In this document: positions 24,910 through 34,059 of the stretch, piece after piece
How the letters are laid out: each line of letters opens with the position of its first letter
Position numbering within the stretch: position 1 is the stretch's first letter
Assembly (NCBI RefSeq): GCF_018612915.1
Contig: NZ_JAGGRL010000005.1
Span: 102,007-166,006, forward strand
From: Stenotrophomonas sp. ISL-67
GTDB lineage: Bacteria; Pseudomonadota; Gammaproteobacteria; Xanthomonadales; Xanthomonadaceae
Length of the DNA stretch: 64,000 bases
Direction: 5' to 3'
Notes under the pieces: generated by a model
The model's input: only the letters and a program-made list of their open reading frames with translations
The model's database searches: none
Told to the model about the DNA's origin: nothing
Translations under genes and position numbers: made by a program

Positions 24910-26319
24910 ATGAAGCCGACGATGTCGACCCAGATGGGTCAGCAGCTGCACCTCACGCCGCAATTGCTGCAGTCGATCCGACTGCTGCAGCTGGACGGCA
25001 TGCAGCTGGAACTGGAAATCCGCCGCGCACTGGACACCAACCCGCTGCTCGAACTGGAAGAAGCGCCTGCGCCCGAAACCGCGGAGACCGGCGATGCCGG
25101 CACCACCGTGGAAGTGGCTGCGTTCGACGAACTGCCTGAGCCCGCCATGTGGGACGTGGCCGGTGCCAGCTGGCACGACGGCGACGACGACCGCCTGCAG
25201 CGCATTGCCGCCGACGAGTCCAGCGACCCGCAGTTGCGTGCCCTGCAGCGCCTGTCGCTGGAACTGGATGCGCGCGAACTGGCCGTGGCCCGCTTCTGGC
25301 TGGAGCATTGCGACGATGCCGGCTACCTGGATGCACCGCTGGAGCAGCTGAGCCTGCTGGCCAGCGCCCACTGCGATGTGGACGCCGCCGGCGTGGAGGC
25401 GGTGCGCCAGCAGATCCTGCAGGGTGACCCCGCCGGCCTGGCCGCCTGCGACCTGCACGAGTGCCTGTCGGTCCAGCTGCGTGCCCTGCACGGCCGCGTG
25501 CCGGCCCGCCACCTGGCCCTGCGCGTGCTGGACCACGGGCTGGAAAGCCTGGCCGCCCACGACTACCCCGCCCTGGCCCGCCAGCTGGACGCGGAAGTGG
25601 CCGACATCCATGAAGCGGTGCGGCTGATCCTGTCGCTGCAGCCACGCCCGGGCGACAGCCTGCTGCCGGACAGCAACGGCGCGGTCATCCCCGACGTGGT
25701 GGCCTGGCACGCCGACGGCCAGTGGCGCGTGGCGCTCAACCCGGCCACCAGCCGCCGCCTGAGCATCAACCCCAGCTACGAAAGCGCCCTGGCCGAGGCC
25801 GGCGACAGCGCCCAGCCGCTGCGCGACATGCTGCAGGAAGCGCGCTGGCTGACCCGCGGCCTGTCCATGCGCTACGACACCCTGCTGCGCACCACGCGGG
25901 TCATCATCGAGCGCCAGGCCGGCTTCCTCACCCGCGGCGAAGAGGCGATGGCGCCGCTGACCCTGAAGGAAGTGGCCGATGCCATCGGCATGCACGAGTC
26001 CACCGTCTCGCGCATCACCACCGGCAAGTACCTGCAGACCCCGCGTGGCACCCTGGAACTGAAGCACTTCTTCGCCGTGCGCCTGGAAGGCGCCAGCGTC
26101 TCCGGCCAGGCCGTGAAGGCCATGGTCCGGCGCCTGATCGATGCCGAACCGGCCGGACGACCGCTGGCCGATGAAGCCATTGCGGGACTTCTGTCACGTC
26201 AGGGCGTGAACATCGCGCGCCGAACCGTTGCAAAATACCGCGAACAACTGGACATCGCCCCGGCCCGGGAACGCCGCCGGCACAATGCCCGCACCCCGCT
26301 ACTGGCCCGGGTGGGCTGA
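24910..26319 (+). CDS. rpoN: RNA polymerase sigma-54 factor, flagellar-locus copy
   Basis: 469 aa. Region I is the Gln/Leu-rich N-terminus (STQMGQQLHLTPQLLQSIRL), where activators act. An acidic region II follows. The central core-binding part leads to the DNA-binding C-terminus with the helix-turn-helix (VADAIGMHESTVSRITTGKY) and an intact RpoN box ARRTVAKYRE. In Xanthomonadaceae a second rpoN (often called rpoN2) lies beside fleQ and serves motility; the position here fits that copy. The start is the ATG at 24910, since the extra residues from 24862 are not family-like. The seven sigma-54 promoters in the window are its likely targets. Confidence 0.94.
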   Translation: MKPTMSTQMGQQLHLTPQLLQSIRLLQLDGMQLELEIRRALDTNPLLELEEAPAPETAETGDAGTTVEVAAFDELPEPAMWDVAGASWHDGDDDRLQRIAADESSDPQLRALQRLSLELDARELAVARFWLEHCDDAGYLDAPLEQLSLLASAHCDVDAAGVEAVRQQILQGDPAGLAACDLHECLSVQLRALHGRVPARHLALRVLDHGLESLAAHDYPALARQLDAEVADIHEAVRLILSLQPRPGDSLLPDSNGAVIPDVVAWHADGQWRVALNPATSRRLSINPSYESALAEAGDSAQPLRDMLQEARWLTRGLSMRYDTLLRTTRVIIERQAGFLTRGEEAMAPLTLKEVADAIGMHESTVSRITTGKYLQTPRGTLELKHFFAVRLEGASVSGQAVKAMVRRLIDAEPAGRPLADEAIAGLLSRQGVNIARRTVAKYREQLDIAPARERRRHNARTPLLARVG

Positions 26320-26333
26320 AGGAAGTACACGAC

Positions 26334-26711
26334 ATGAACAAGCTCACCGTCCTGCTGGTCGATGACCACGAAGGTTTCATCAACGCCGCCATGCGCCACT
26401 TCCGCAAGGTCGAGTGGCTGGATGTGGTCGGCAGCGCCGCCAATGGCCTGGAAGCGATCGAGCGCTCCGAAGCACTGCGCCCGCAGGTCGTGCTGATGGA
26501 CCTCGCCATGCCCGAAATGGGCGGGCTGCAGGCCACCCGCCTGATCAAGTCGCAGGATGATGCGCCCTACATCGTCATCGCCAGCCACTTCGACGACGTC
26601 GAGCACCGCGAGCACTCCCTGCGTGCCGGCGCCGACAACTTCGTCAGCAAGCTGTCCTACATCCAGGAGGTCATGCCGATCCTGGAGGGCTTGAAGGAGG
26701 CGACCCCATGA
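26334..26711 (+). CDS. Stand-alone receiver-domain response regulator
   Basis: 125 aa, a single receiver with no output domain. Acidic residues Asp10/Asp11, phospho-acceptor Asp56 in [10 protein letters not shown], a Ser at the conserved Thr/Ser position (IVIASHFDD) and Lys in [10 protein letters not shown] are present. The style is NarL-like rather than CheY-like. It sits between rpoN and fleQ: 14 bases after rpoN and overlapping fleQ by four bases. It is therefore co-produced with both and may act on one of them by protein contact. No function is proven. Confidence 0.85.
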   Translation: MNKLTVLLVDDHEGFINAAMRHFRKVEWLDVVGSAANGLEAIERSEALRPQVVLMDLAMPEMGGLQATRLIKSQDDAPYIVIASHFDDVEHREHSLRAGADNFVSKLSYIQEVMPILEGLKEATP

Positions 26712-28198
26712 GCGAGTCGCGCATCCTGGTGCTGGACAACGACGCCGTGCGCGCAGAGCGCACCGTCAGCCTGCTGGAGTTCATGGATTTCAACCCGCGC
26801 TGGATCGCCGACGCGGCCGATTTCGACACCACCCGCCACCGCGCCACCGACTGGATGGCCGTGATCATCGGCGGGCTGGAACCGGGCGCGCGCAGCGAAG
26901 CGCTGTTCGCCTGGGCCGGCCAGGGCGCGTTGCCGCCGCCGGTGATGCTGATCGACGGCGATGCGGGCGCGTTTGCGCAGCGCCATGGCCTGCATGAAGC
27001 CAACGTGTGGCCGCTGGAAGCCCCGCTGCGGCATGCACAGATGGAAGCGTTGCTGCGCCGTGCCAGCCTGAAGCGGCTGGATGCCGAACACCAGGCCGGT
27101 GCCGTGCAGGACCAGGGCCCCACCGGCGATGGTGCGGCGGTCAGCGCGCTGCGCCGGATGATCGAACAGGTGGCGGCCTTCGACACCACCGTATTGGTGC
27201 TGGGTGAATCGGGTACGGGCAAGGAAGTGGTGTCGCGCTCGATCCACCAGCGCTCGCCGCGCCGCGATGGCCCGTTCGTAGCGATCAACTGCGGTGCGAT
27301 TCCGGCCGACCTGCTCGAAAGCGAACTGTTCGGTCACGAAAAAGGCGCCTTCACCGGCGCGCTGAGCGCACGCAAGGGTCGTTTCGAAATGGCCGAAGGC
27401 GGCACCCTGCTGCTGGATGAAATCGGCGACATGAGCCTGCCGATGCAGGTGAAGCTGCTGCGCGTGCTGCAGGAACGCAGCTTCGAGCGCGTGGGCGGCA
27501 ACCAGACCATCCGCTGCAACGTGCGCGTGATCGCCGCGACCCACCGCGACCTGGAATCACGCATCGCCGACGGCAAGTTCCGCGAGGATCTGTTTTACCG
27601 CCTCAACGTATTCCCGATCGACGTACCGGCCCTGCGCGAGCGCAGCGAGGACCTGCCTGCACTGGTCATCACCATCGCAGGCCAGCTGGCCCGCACCGGC
27701 CGGGGCGAAGTGCGCTTCAGCCCGGAAGCGTTGCAGGCGCTGGCCAGCTACGAATGGCCGGGCAACGTGCGCGAACTGACCAACCTGGTCGAACGCCTGG
27801 CGGTTCTGCACCCCGGCGGCAGCGTGCGCGTGCAGGACCTGCCGGCGCGTTACCGCGGCGATTTCGCGGTGGCCGCGCCGGTCGCCACGACCGCCCCGGC
27901 CGCGAGCAGCGACGAGCGCCTTGACCTGCGCAGCTTCTCGTTCCACACACCGTCGGCAGACGCAACGGCGGCAGCAAACGGCACCGGCGCCGAGCGCGCC
28001 CCCGCCCTGCCCGATGCCGGCCTGGACCTGCGCAACCACATGGCCAACATCGAGTTGACCTTGATCAACGAAGCCTTGGAGCGTACCCAGGGCGTGGTCG
28101 CCCACGCCGCCCAGCTGCTTGGCCTGCGCCGCACCACCCTGGTGGAGAAGCTGCGCAAGTACGGCATCGAACGCGACCAGGCTGAACTGGTGAGTTGA
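26708..28198 (+). CDS. fleQ: FleQ, sigma-54-dependent flagellar master activator
   Basis: 496 aa. A receiver-like N-terminus (about residues 1-120) lacks the phospho-acceptor: VIIGGLEPG stands where an Asp would be, as in FleQ proteins, which respond to c-di-GMP and FleN/FlhG instead of phosphorylation. The AAA+ domain shows Walker A GESGTGKE, the sigma-54 contact loop GAFTGA, Walker [13 protein letters not shown] and the arginine-rich [16 protein letters not shown]-terminal Fis-type helix-turn-helix follows ([20 protein letters not shown]). It activates the sigma-54 promoters of this locus. A hairpin lies 30 bases after the stop. Confidence 0.95.
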   Translation: MSESRILVLDNDAVRAERTVSLLEFMDFNPRWIADAADFDTTRHRATDWMAVIIGGLEPGARSEALFAWAGQGALPPPVMLIDGDAGAFAQRHGLHEANVWPLEAPLRHAQMEALLRRASLKRLDAEHQAGAVQDQGPTGDGAAVSALRRMIEQVAAFDTTVLVLGESGTGKEVVSRSIHQRSPRRDGPFVAINCGAIPADLLESELFGHEKGAFTGALSARKGRFEMAEGGTLLLDEIGDMSLPMQVKLLRVLQERSFERVGGNQTIRCNVRVIAATHRDLESRIADGKFREDLFYRLNVFPIDVPALRERSEDLPALVITIAGQLARTGRGEVRFSPEALQALASYEWPGNVRELTNLVERLAVLHPGGSVRVQDLPARYRGDFAVAAPVATTAPAASSDERLDLRSFSFHTPSADATAAANGTGAERAPALPDAGLDLRNHMANIELTLINEALERTQGVVAHAAQLLGLRRTTLVEKLRKYGIERDQAELVS

Positions 28199-28228
28199 TG
28201 CCCGTGTTCTTCCAACGGATTCGCTCAG

Positions 28229-28256
28229 GACGCCCGGGTACCCCCGGGCGTCTTCA
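28229..28256 (+). terminator. Hairpin after fleQ
   Basis: GACGCCCGGG / CCCGGGCGTC, ten-base arms with a four-base loop, followed by TTCAT. A strong stem but a weak T-tract. Confidence 0.6.
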
Positions 28257-28264
28257 TATCTGCC

Positions 28265-28337
28265 GGTAGCGCCGGCCGTTGGCCGGCCCGCTGCAATTTC
28301 CGGACATGACGTGGGCCGGCCAACGGCCGGCGCTACC
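28265..28337. repeat. Inverted pair of SMAG/REP palindromes
   Basis: GTAGCGCCGGCCGTTGGCCG (from about 28267) and its reverse complement (28312-28337) flank about 22 bases. This is the doublet arrangement typical of mobile REP pairs. It lies between fleQ and the fliE promoter in a 348-base gap with no gene. Confidence 0.85.
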
Positions 28338-28489
28338 GGGCATGGCGTCGGTTTCCCGACGCCGGGGTTCCGACGCCGGCGCTGCGTCGGCCTGACGCAG
28401 CGGCATTCCGTCGCGCCGGTCCTGTAACCGGTTGCGCGGCAGCCCTACACACCGCGCCATCACCACATCCCTGAACCACTCAGCCGTTT

Positions 28490-28505
28490 CGGCACGGGGC
28501 TTGCA
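28490..28505 (+). promoter_or_regulatory. Sigma-54 promoter of the fliE operon
   Basis: CGGCAC (28490-28495), GGGGC, TTGCA (28501-28505), 41 bases before the fliE ATG. Confidence 0.88.
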
Positions 28506-28546
28506 ACGTCATCACTCGAAACCCCCAAACAGCCGGAACGTTCCAG

Positions 28547-28906
28547 ATGTCACACTCCGTCACCTCGATTCTTTCCCAGATCCGCACCTACCAGACCCAG
28601 GTCGGCCAGCCGGTCAGCCCGCTCGCCGAGCGCCCGCAGACCAACGCGCTGCAGGGCCTGATGGCCCCGCAGGACGTGCAGGGCCCGAGCTTCACCGAGA
28701 CCCTGCGCGGCGCGATCGCCGGCGTCAACGAAACGCAGCAGAAATCCGGCGCGCTCGCCCGCGCCTTCGAACTGGGCGAACCCGGCGCCGACCTGGCCAA
28801 GGTCATGGTCGCCTCGCAGCAGTCTTCGATCGCCTTCCGCGCCACCGTGGAAGTCCGCAACCGTCTCGTCCAGGCTTACCAGGACGTGATGAACATGCCG
28901 CTGTAA
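28547..28906 (+). CDS. fliE: FliE, MS-ring to rod adaptor
   Basis: 119 aa. FliE joins the MS ring (FliF) to the rod. The C-terminal helix segments SSIAFRATVEVRNRLVQAYQ and DVMNMPL are family hallmarks. The central FTETLRGAIAGVNETQQKSG and preceding region are normal. First gene of the sigma-54-driven fliEFGHIJK run, 12 bases before fliF. Confidence 0.95.
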   Translation: MSHSVTSILSQIRTYQTQVGQPVSPLAERPQTNALQGLMAPQDVQGPSFTETLRGAIAGVNETQQKSGALARAFELGEPGADLAKVMVASQQSSIAFRATVEVRNRLVQAYQDVMNMPL

Positions 28907-28918
28907 GGATAGAACCGC

Positions 28919-30565
28919 ATGGCCCTGTCGCTCACCAAGGAATCCCTGAACGCCGAAAAGGCGGGCCAGTGGTTCGACCGTCTGCAAAGCCTGCAGATCA
29001 CCCGTCGGCTTGGCCTGATGGCAATGATCGCCGTGGCCGTTGCGGCAGGCCTGTTCGTGTTCTTCTGGTCGCAGAAGCCGGGGATGGTGCCGCTGTACAC
29101 CGGCCTGGACCAGAAGGCCACCGCCGAAGCCACCGACCTGCTGCGCGCGGCGCAGATTCCATTCGAACTGGACGCCGCCAGCGGCGGCATCACCGTTCCG
29201 GAAAAGAACCTGCACGATGCGCGCCTGAAGCTGGCCGGCTCCGGCCTGACCGACAGCGGCCGGCTCGGTTTCGAGCTGATGGAGCGCGACCCGGGCTTCG
29301 GCGTCAGCCAGTTCATGGAAAACGCCCGCTACCAGCATTCGCTGGAAACCGAGCTGTCGCGCACCATCAACACCCTGCGCCCGGTACGCGATTCACGCGT
29401 GCACCTGGCCATTCCCAAGCCCAGCGCCTTCACCCGCCAGCGCGACGTGGCCAGCGCCTCGGTGGTGCTGGAACTGCGCGGTGGGCAGCAGCTCGAACGC
29501 GGCCAGATCGATGCCATCGTGCATATGGTGGCCGCCAGCATTCCCGACCTGGCCCCCGAACGCGTGACCGTGGTGGACCAGAGCGGGCGCATGCTCAGCG
29601 TGTCCGACCCGAACAGCGAAGCTGCGTTGAATGCCGCGCAGTTCGACCAGGTGCGCCGCCAGGAAACCTCGTTCAACCAGCGCATCCGCGAACTGCTCGA
29701 GCCGATGACCGGCCCGGGCCGGGTCAACCCGGAAGTCAGCGTGGACATGGACTTCTCGGTCATCGAAGAAGCCCGTGAGCTGTACAACGGCGAGCCGCAG
29801 AAGCTGCGCAGCGAACAGACCAGCGAAAACAGCACCAGCACCCCGGGCCCGCAGGGTGTACCGGGTGCGGCCAGCAACACCCCGCCGGGTCCGGCTGCAG
29901 CGCCGGCCACCGCGGCCACGCCGACCGAAACCTCGCGCAACGCCACCCGCAACTTCGAACTGGACCGCACCCTGCAGCACAGCCGCCAGCCGGGCGGCCG
30001 CATCAAGCGCGTGTCCGTGGCGGTGCTGCTGGACAACGTGCCGCGCCCCGGCGCCAACGGCAAGACCACCGAACAGCCGCTGTCGGCGGCCGAACTGACG
30101 CGCGTCGAAGCACTGGTCAAACAGGCGGTGGGCTTCGATGCCGAGCGTGGCGACACCGTGTCGGTGATGAACGCCCCATTCGTACGTGAAGTGATCCCGG
30201 TGGAAGGCCCCAAATGGTGGGAACTGCCGCAGGTGCAGGACGGCCTGCGCCTGCTGCTCGGCGCCATCGTGGTACTGGCCCTGGTGTTCGGCGTGCTGCG
30301 CCCGGCGCTGCGTTCGATCACCGGCACGCCCAGGACGTTGACCAAAGACGACAGCCTGGAACCCCACAGCGCCGACGTGCAGCTGGTGGACGATGGCGAA
30401 GGCCTGCCCCAGCTCGGTTCGGACCGGGTACACCTTTCAGGTCATGAGCCGCTGGCGTTGCCGGTGGACTCCTACGAGGAACGACTGCGCATGGCGCGTG
30501 AAGCTGTAAAGACCGATTCCAAGCGCGTGGCCCAGGTGGTCAAGGGCTGGGTGGCCAATGATTGA
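28919..30565 (+). CDS. fliF: FliF, MS-ring protein
   Basis: 548 aa. Two membrane segments: one near residues 35-56 (LMAMIAVAVAAGLFVFFWS) and one near 440-462 (LLLGAIVVLALVFGVLRPAL). The periplasmic part has the ring-building motifs (LYTGLDQKATAEATDLLRAA, NARYQHSLETELSRTINTLR) and a Pro/Thr/Ala-rich loop around 300-340. The cytoplasmic C-terminus (EERLRMAREAVKTDSKRVAQ, VVKGWV) binds FliG. It overlaps fliG by eight bases. Normal length. Confidence 0.96.
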   Translation: MALSLTKESLNAEKAGQWFDRLQSLQITRRLGLMAMIAVAVAAGLFVFFWSQKPGMVPLYTGLDQKATAEATDLLRAAQIPFELDAASGGITVPEKNLHDARLKLAGSGLTDSGRLGFELMERDPGFGVSQFMENARYQHSLETELSRTINTLRPVRDSRVHLAIPKPSAFTRQRDVASASVVLELRGGQQLERGQIDAIVHMVAASIPDLAPERVTVVDQSGRMLSVSDPNSEAALNAAQFDQVRRQETSFNQRIRELLEPMTGPGRVNPEVSVDMDFSVIEEARELYNGEPQKLRSEQTSENSTSTPGPQGVPGAASNTPPGPAAAPATAATPTETSRNATRNFELDRTLQHSRQPGGRIKRVSVAVLLDNVPRPGANGKTTEQPLSAAELTRVEALVKQAVGFDAERGDTVSVMNAPFVREVIPVEGPKWWELPQVQDGLRLLLGAIVVLALVFGVLRPALRSITGTPRTLTKDDSLEPHSADVQLVDDGEGLPQLGSDRVHLSGHEPLALPVDSYEERLRMAREAVKTDSKRVAQVVKGWVAND

Positions 30566-31574
30566 TCCCGCCGCCCCCCCCGCGCCCCTCAGCGGCGTGC
30601 AGCGCGCCGCCGTGCTGCTGCTGTCGCTGGGCGAAGTGGAAGCCGCCGACGTGCTGCGCCACATGGAACCCAAGGAAGTCCAGAAGATCGGCATCGCCAT
30701 GGCCACCATGAGCGACATCACCCGCGAGCAGGTCGAACGGGTCATGGATCAATTCAGCACCGAACTGGGCTCCAAGACCTCGCTTGGCGTCGGCTCGGAC
30801 GACTACATCCGCAACATGCTGGTGCAGGCGCTGGGCAGCGAGAAGGCCGGCAACCTGATCGACCGCATCCTGCTGGGCCGCAACACCACCGGCCTGGACG
30901 CGCTGAAGTGGATGGACCCGCGTGCGGTGGCCGACCTGGTCCGCAATGAGCACCCGCAGATCATCGCCATCGTCATGGCCCATCTTGAAACCGACCAGGC
31001 CGCCGACGCCCTCAAGCTGCTGCCCGAACGCACCCGGGTCGACGTGCTGCTGCGCATCGCCACCCTGGACGGCATTCCGCCGAACGCGCTCAATGAGCTC
31101 AATGAAATCATGGAGCGCCAGTTCGCCGGCAACCAGAACCTCAAGTCGTCCAACATCGGCGGCGTGCAGTGCGCGGCCAACATCCTCAACTTCATGGACG
31201 GCGGCCAGGACCAGGCGATCCTGGGCGAGATCTCGCGCATCGATGCACCGCTGAGCGCGCGCATCCAGGAAAAGATGTTCGTGTTCGACGACCTGATCGA
31301 CCTGGAAGACCGCGAACTGCAGCTGGTGCTGCGCGAAGTGAGCGGCGAGCGCCTGGGCCTGGCCCTGCGCGGTGCCGACATCAAGGTGCGCGACAAGATC
31401 ACCCGCAACATGTCCCAGCGTGCCGCCGAAATCCTGCTTGAAGACATGGAAGCGCGCGGTCCGGTGCGCCTGTCCGATGTGGAAACCGCGCAGCGCGAGA
31501 TCCTGGCCATCGTCAAGCGCATGGCCGATGAAGGCACGGTCACCCTGGGTGGCAACGCGGAGGCGATGCTGTGA
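30558..31574 (+). CDS. fliG: FliG, rotor switch protein
   Basis: 338 aa. FliG sits on FliF and transmits stator torque. Armadillo-like N and M domains contain EHPQIIAIVMAHLETDQAAD. The C-terminal torque helix (MFVFDDLIDLEDRELQLVLR) carries the expected charged residues for stator contact. It starts inside the fliF end with an eight-base overlap, and its stop overlaps the fliH GTG start. Confidence 0.96.
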   Translation: MIDPAAPPAPLSGVQRAAVLLLSLGEVEAADVLRHMEPKEVQKIGIAMATMSDITREQVERVMDQFSTELGSKTSLGVGSDDYIRNMLVQALGSEKAGNLIDRILLGRNTTGLDALKWMDPRAVADLVRNEHPQIIAIVMAHLETDQAADALKLLPERTRVDVLLRIATLDGIPPNALNELNEIMERQFAGNQNLKSSNIGGVQCAANILNFMDGGQDQAILGEISRIDAPLSARIQEKMFVFDDLIDLEDRELQLVLREVSGERLGLALRGADIKVRDKITRNMSQRAAEILLEDMEARGPVRLSDVETAQREILAIVKRMADEGTVTLGGNAEAML

Positions 31575-32206
31575 CCCACGCCGTGCGCTGGCTTGCCCCC
31601 GACCTGCTGGCGGCCCCTGCCGCCCCGCAGGATGACCATGACGACCTCGACGAACCCGTTGCCGAGCACGACCCCGAGCCGCTGCTGCAGCTGCCGACCC
31701 TGGAGGAAATCCAGGCCATCCAGGACGCGGCGGAAAAGGACGGTTTCGAGCAGGGCCATGCAGACGGCCAGGCCCAAGGCCAGGCCGAAGTGCGCCGCCT
31801 GGTCGCGCAGATCGAAGGGATCCTGGACAATTTCGGCCGGCCGCTGGCGCGGCTGGAGAACGAAGTGGTGGCCGCGCTCGGCGAACTGGCCGTGCGCATC
31901 GCCGGCACCCTGGTCGGCCGCGCCTACGAGGCCGACCCGGCCCTGCTCGCGCAGCTGGTCGGTGAAGCCGTCGATGCGGTGGGCGGCGCCAACCGCGAGG
32001 TTGAAGTCCGCCTGCACCCTGACGACATCGCAGCGCTCGCCCCGCTGCTGCAGCTCTCCCCCACCCAGCGCCTCACCGCCGACCTCAGCCTGAGCCGGGG
32101 TGACCTGCGCGTGCATGCCGAAGCGGTGCGTATCGACGGCACCCTGGAAGCGCGCCTACGTGGCGCGCTGGATGCGGTGCTGCGCAAATCCGGAGCCAGC
32201 GCATGA
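31571..32206 (+). CDS. fliH: FliH, export ATPase regulator
   Basis: 211 aa. FliH is the peripheral stalk-like protein that holds FliI at the export gate. It has an acidic N-terminus, then a Gly/Gln-spaced helix (GFEQGHADGQAQGQAEVRRL) typical of the FliH GxxxG-like region, then the globular C-terminus (NREVEVRLHPDDIAAL). It starts at GTG 31571, which overlaps the fliG stop; this gives an export-gate-binding N-terminus with Trp (VRWLAPDLL). Confidence 0.92.
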   Translation: MTHAVRWLAPDLLAAPAAPQDDHDDLDEPVAEHDPEPLLQLPTLEEIQAIQDAAEKDGFEQGHADGQAQGQAEVRRLVAQIEGILDNFGRPLARLENEVVAALGELAVRIAGTLVGRAYEADPALLAQLVGEAVDAVGGANREVEVRLHPDDIAALAPLLQLSPTQRLTADLSLSRGDLRVHAEAVRIDGTLEARLRGALDAVLRKSGASA

Positions 32207-33585
32207 ACACCGAACCCCTGCCCCCACCGGCGGCAGACTGGTCGGCCGCGCGCAACCTGCGGCTGGCGGCGCGCCTGGATGGCATCCAGCCCGATGGCGC
32301 GCACGGTCGTGGCCTGATCCGCGAAGGCGTGCTGCGCCGCGCGGTCGGCTTGACCCTGGAAGCGGTCGGCTGCGAGTCGCCGATGGGCGCCAGCTGCAAG
32401 GTCGAAGTGGCCGATGGCGGCTGGGTCGATGCAGAAGTGGTCGGCTTCGCGGGTGAACGCACCTACCTGATGCCCAGCGCAGAACTGCACGGCCTGCTGC
32501 CCAATGCGCGCGTGGTGCCCTCGCTCGGACGGGGCGGCGTGGAAGTCGGCGAAGGCCTGCTCGGCCGCGTCATCGACAGCGACGGCGTGCCGCTCGACGG
32601 CAAGGGGCCGATCCGTGCCGAAGGCACCGTCGGCATGGCCGGCGTGTCGATCAACCCGCTCGCCCGCGAACCGATCACCCAGCCGCTGGACGTGGGCGTG
32701 CGCGCGATCAACGCGCTGCTGCCGATCGGGCGTGGCCAGCGCGTGGGCCTGTTCGCCGGCTCCGGCGTGGGCAAGTCCACCCTGCTCGGCATGATGACCC
32801 GCTACACCGCCGCCGACGTCATCGTGGTGGGCCTGATCGGCGAACGTGGCCGCGAAGTACGCGATTTCGTCGAAAGCACACTCGGCGAAGAAGGCCTGCG
32901 CCGTGCCGTGGTCGTGGCCAGCCCGGCAGACCGCCCCCCCTTGGCGCGCCTGCACGGGGCCTACCGTGCCACCGCGATTGCCGAGTGGTTCCGCGACCAG
33001 GGCCTGAACGTGCTGCTGCTGATGGACTCGTTGACCCGCTTCGCCCAGGCCCAGCGCGAGATCGGCCTGTCGGTGGGCGAGCCCCCCACCACCCGTGGCT
33101 ACCCGCCGTCGGTGTTCGCCAAGCTGCCTGCGCTGGTCGAACGCGCCGGCAACGGCGCCAAAGGGCGCGGCTCTATCACCGCGTTCTACACCGTGCTGAC
33201 CGAGGGCGACGATCCGCAGGACCCCATCGCCGATGCCGCCCGCGCCATCCTCGACGGCCACATCCTGCTCTCGCGACGGGTAGCCGACAGTGGCCTGTAC
33301 CCGGCCATCGACGTCGAATCGTCGGTCAGCCGCGTCGTCACCGAAATCGCCGACGAACCCTGGCGCCTGCGCATCCGCAAGCTCAAGCGCCTGGTTTCGG
33401 CGTACTCCAGCAACCGCGACCTGATCGCCATCGGCGCTTACCAGCGCGGCAACGATCCGGCCACCGACGAAGCGCTGGAACGCTGGTCGGACATCGTCGA
33501 TTTCCTCGGCCAGGACGTCGGCAAAGCCGCCGACCTGCCGCACAGCCAGGCCGCGCTCAAGCGCCTGGTGGAACCTGAGGGCTAA
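32203..33585 (+). CDS. fliI: FliI, flagellar export ATPase
   Basis: 460 aa. F1-like ATPase of the type III export apparatus. Walker A GLFAGSGVGKSTLLGMM, catalytic Glu in GLIGERGREV, and Walker B LNVLLLMDSLTRFAQAQREI are intact. The C-terminal segment YQRGNDPATDEALERWSDIV is family-typical. It overlaps fliH by four bases and precedes fliJ by three. Confidence 0.96.
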   Translation: MNTEPLPPPAADWSAARNLRLAARLDGIQPDGAHGRGLIREGVLRRAVGLTLEAVGCESPMGASCKVEVADGGWVDAEVVGFAGERTYLMPSAELHGLLPNARVVPSLGRGGVEVGEGLLGRVIDSDGVPLDGKGPIRAEGTVGMAGVSINPLAREPITQPLDVGVRAINALLPIGRGQRVGLFAGSGVGKSTLLGMMTRYTAADVIVVGLIGERGREVRDFVESTLGEEGLRRAVVVASPADRPPLARLHGAYRATAIAEWFRDQGLNVLLLMDSLTRFAQAQREIGLSVGEPPTTRGYPPSVFAKLPALVERAGNGAKGRGSITAFYTVLTEGDDPQDPIADAARAILDGHILLSRRVADSGLYPAIDVESSVSRVVTEIADEPWRLRIRKLKRLVSAYSSNRDLIAIGAYQRGNDPATDEALERWSDIVDFLGQDVGKAADLPHSQAALKRLVEPEG

Positions 33586-33588
33586 ACC

Positions 33589-34059
33589 ATGCAATCCAAG
33601 CGCATCGATCCCCTGCTCAAGCGGGCCCAGGACCACGAAGACGAAGTCGCCCGTGACCTGGCCGAACGCCAGCGCGTGCTCGACACCCACCTCTCCCGTC
33701 TGGAAGAGCTGCGGCGCTATGCCGAGGAATATGCCAACGAACAGATGGCCAACGCGCAGATGGCTGCCACCAGCCCTGCCCAGCTGCTCAACCGCCGTGC
33801 CTTCCTCGACCGCCTCGACACCGCCGTGGCCCAGCAGCGCCAGACCGTGGACAGCAACCGGGAGAAGGTCGAAGCCGAACGCGCCCGGTTGATCCTGGCC
33901 AGTCGCGACAAGGCCGTGCTCGAACAGCTCGCCGCCAGCTACCGTGCCCAGGAAAAGGTCCTGGTCGACCGCCGCGACCAGCGCGAGATGGACGACCTGG
34001 GCGCCCGCCGCAGCCGCCTGGCCCGCAGCGCAGATACCGACAGCGGAGAGACCCCGTGA
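33589..34059 (+). CDS. fliJ: FliJ, export ATPase central stalk
   Basis: 156 aa, almost entirely coiled coil and rich in Arg, Glu, Gln and Ala (LLKRAQDHEDEVARDLAERQ, YANEQMANAQ). FliJ inserts in the FliI hexamer and escorts chaperones to FlhA. Low sequence conservation is normal; position between fliI and fliK and length make the call firm. Confidence 0.92.
   Translation: MQSKRIDPLLKRAQDHEDEVARDLAERQRVLDTHLSRLEELRRYAEEYANEQMANAQMAATSPAQLLNRRAFLDRLDTAVAQQRQTVDSNREKVEAERARLILASRDKAVLEQLAASYRAQEKVLVDRRDQREMDDLGARRSRLARSADTDSGETP

Noticed and set aside
28254..28466. 70-codon minus-strand frame after fleQ
   Set aside because: Consists of the REP doublet and flanks; no gene-like features.
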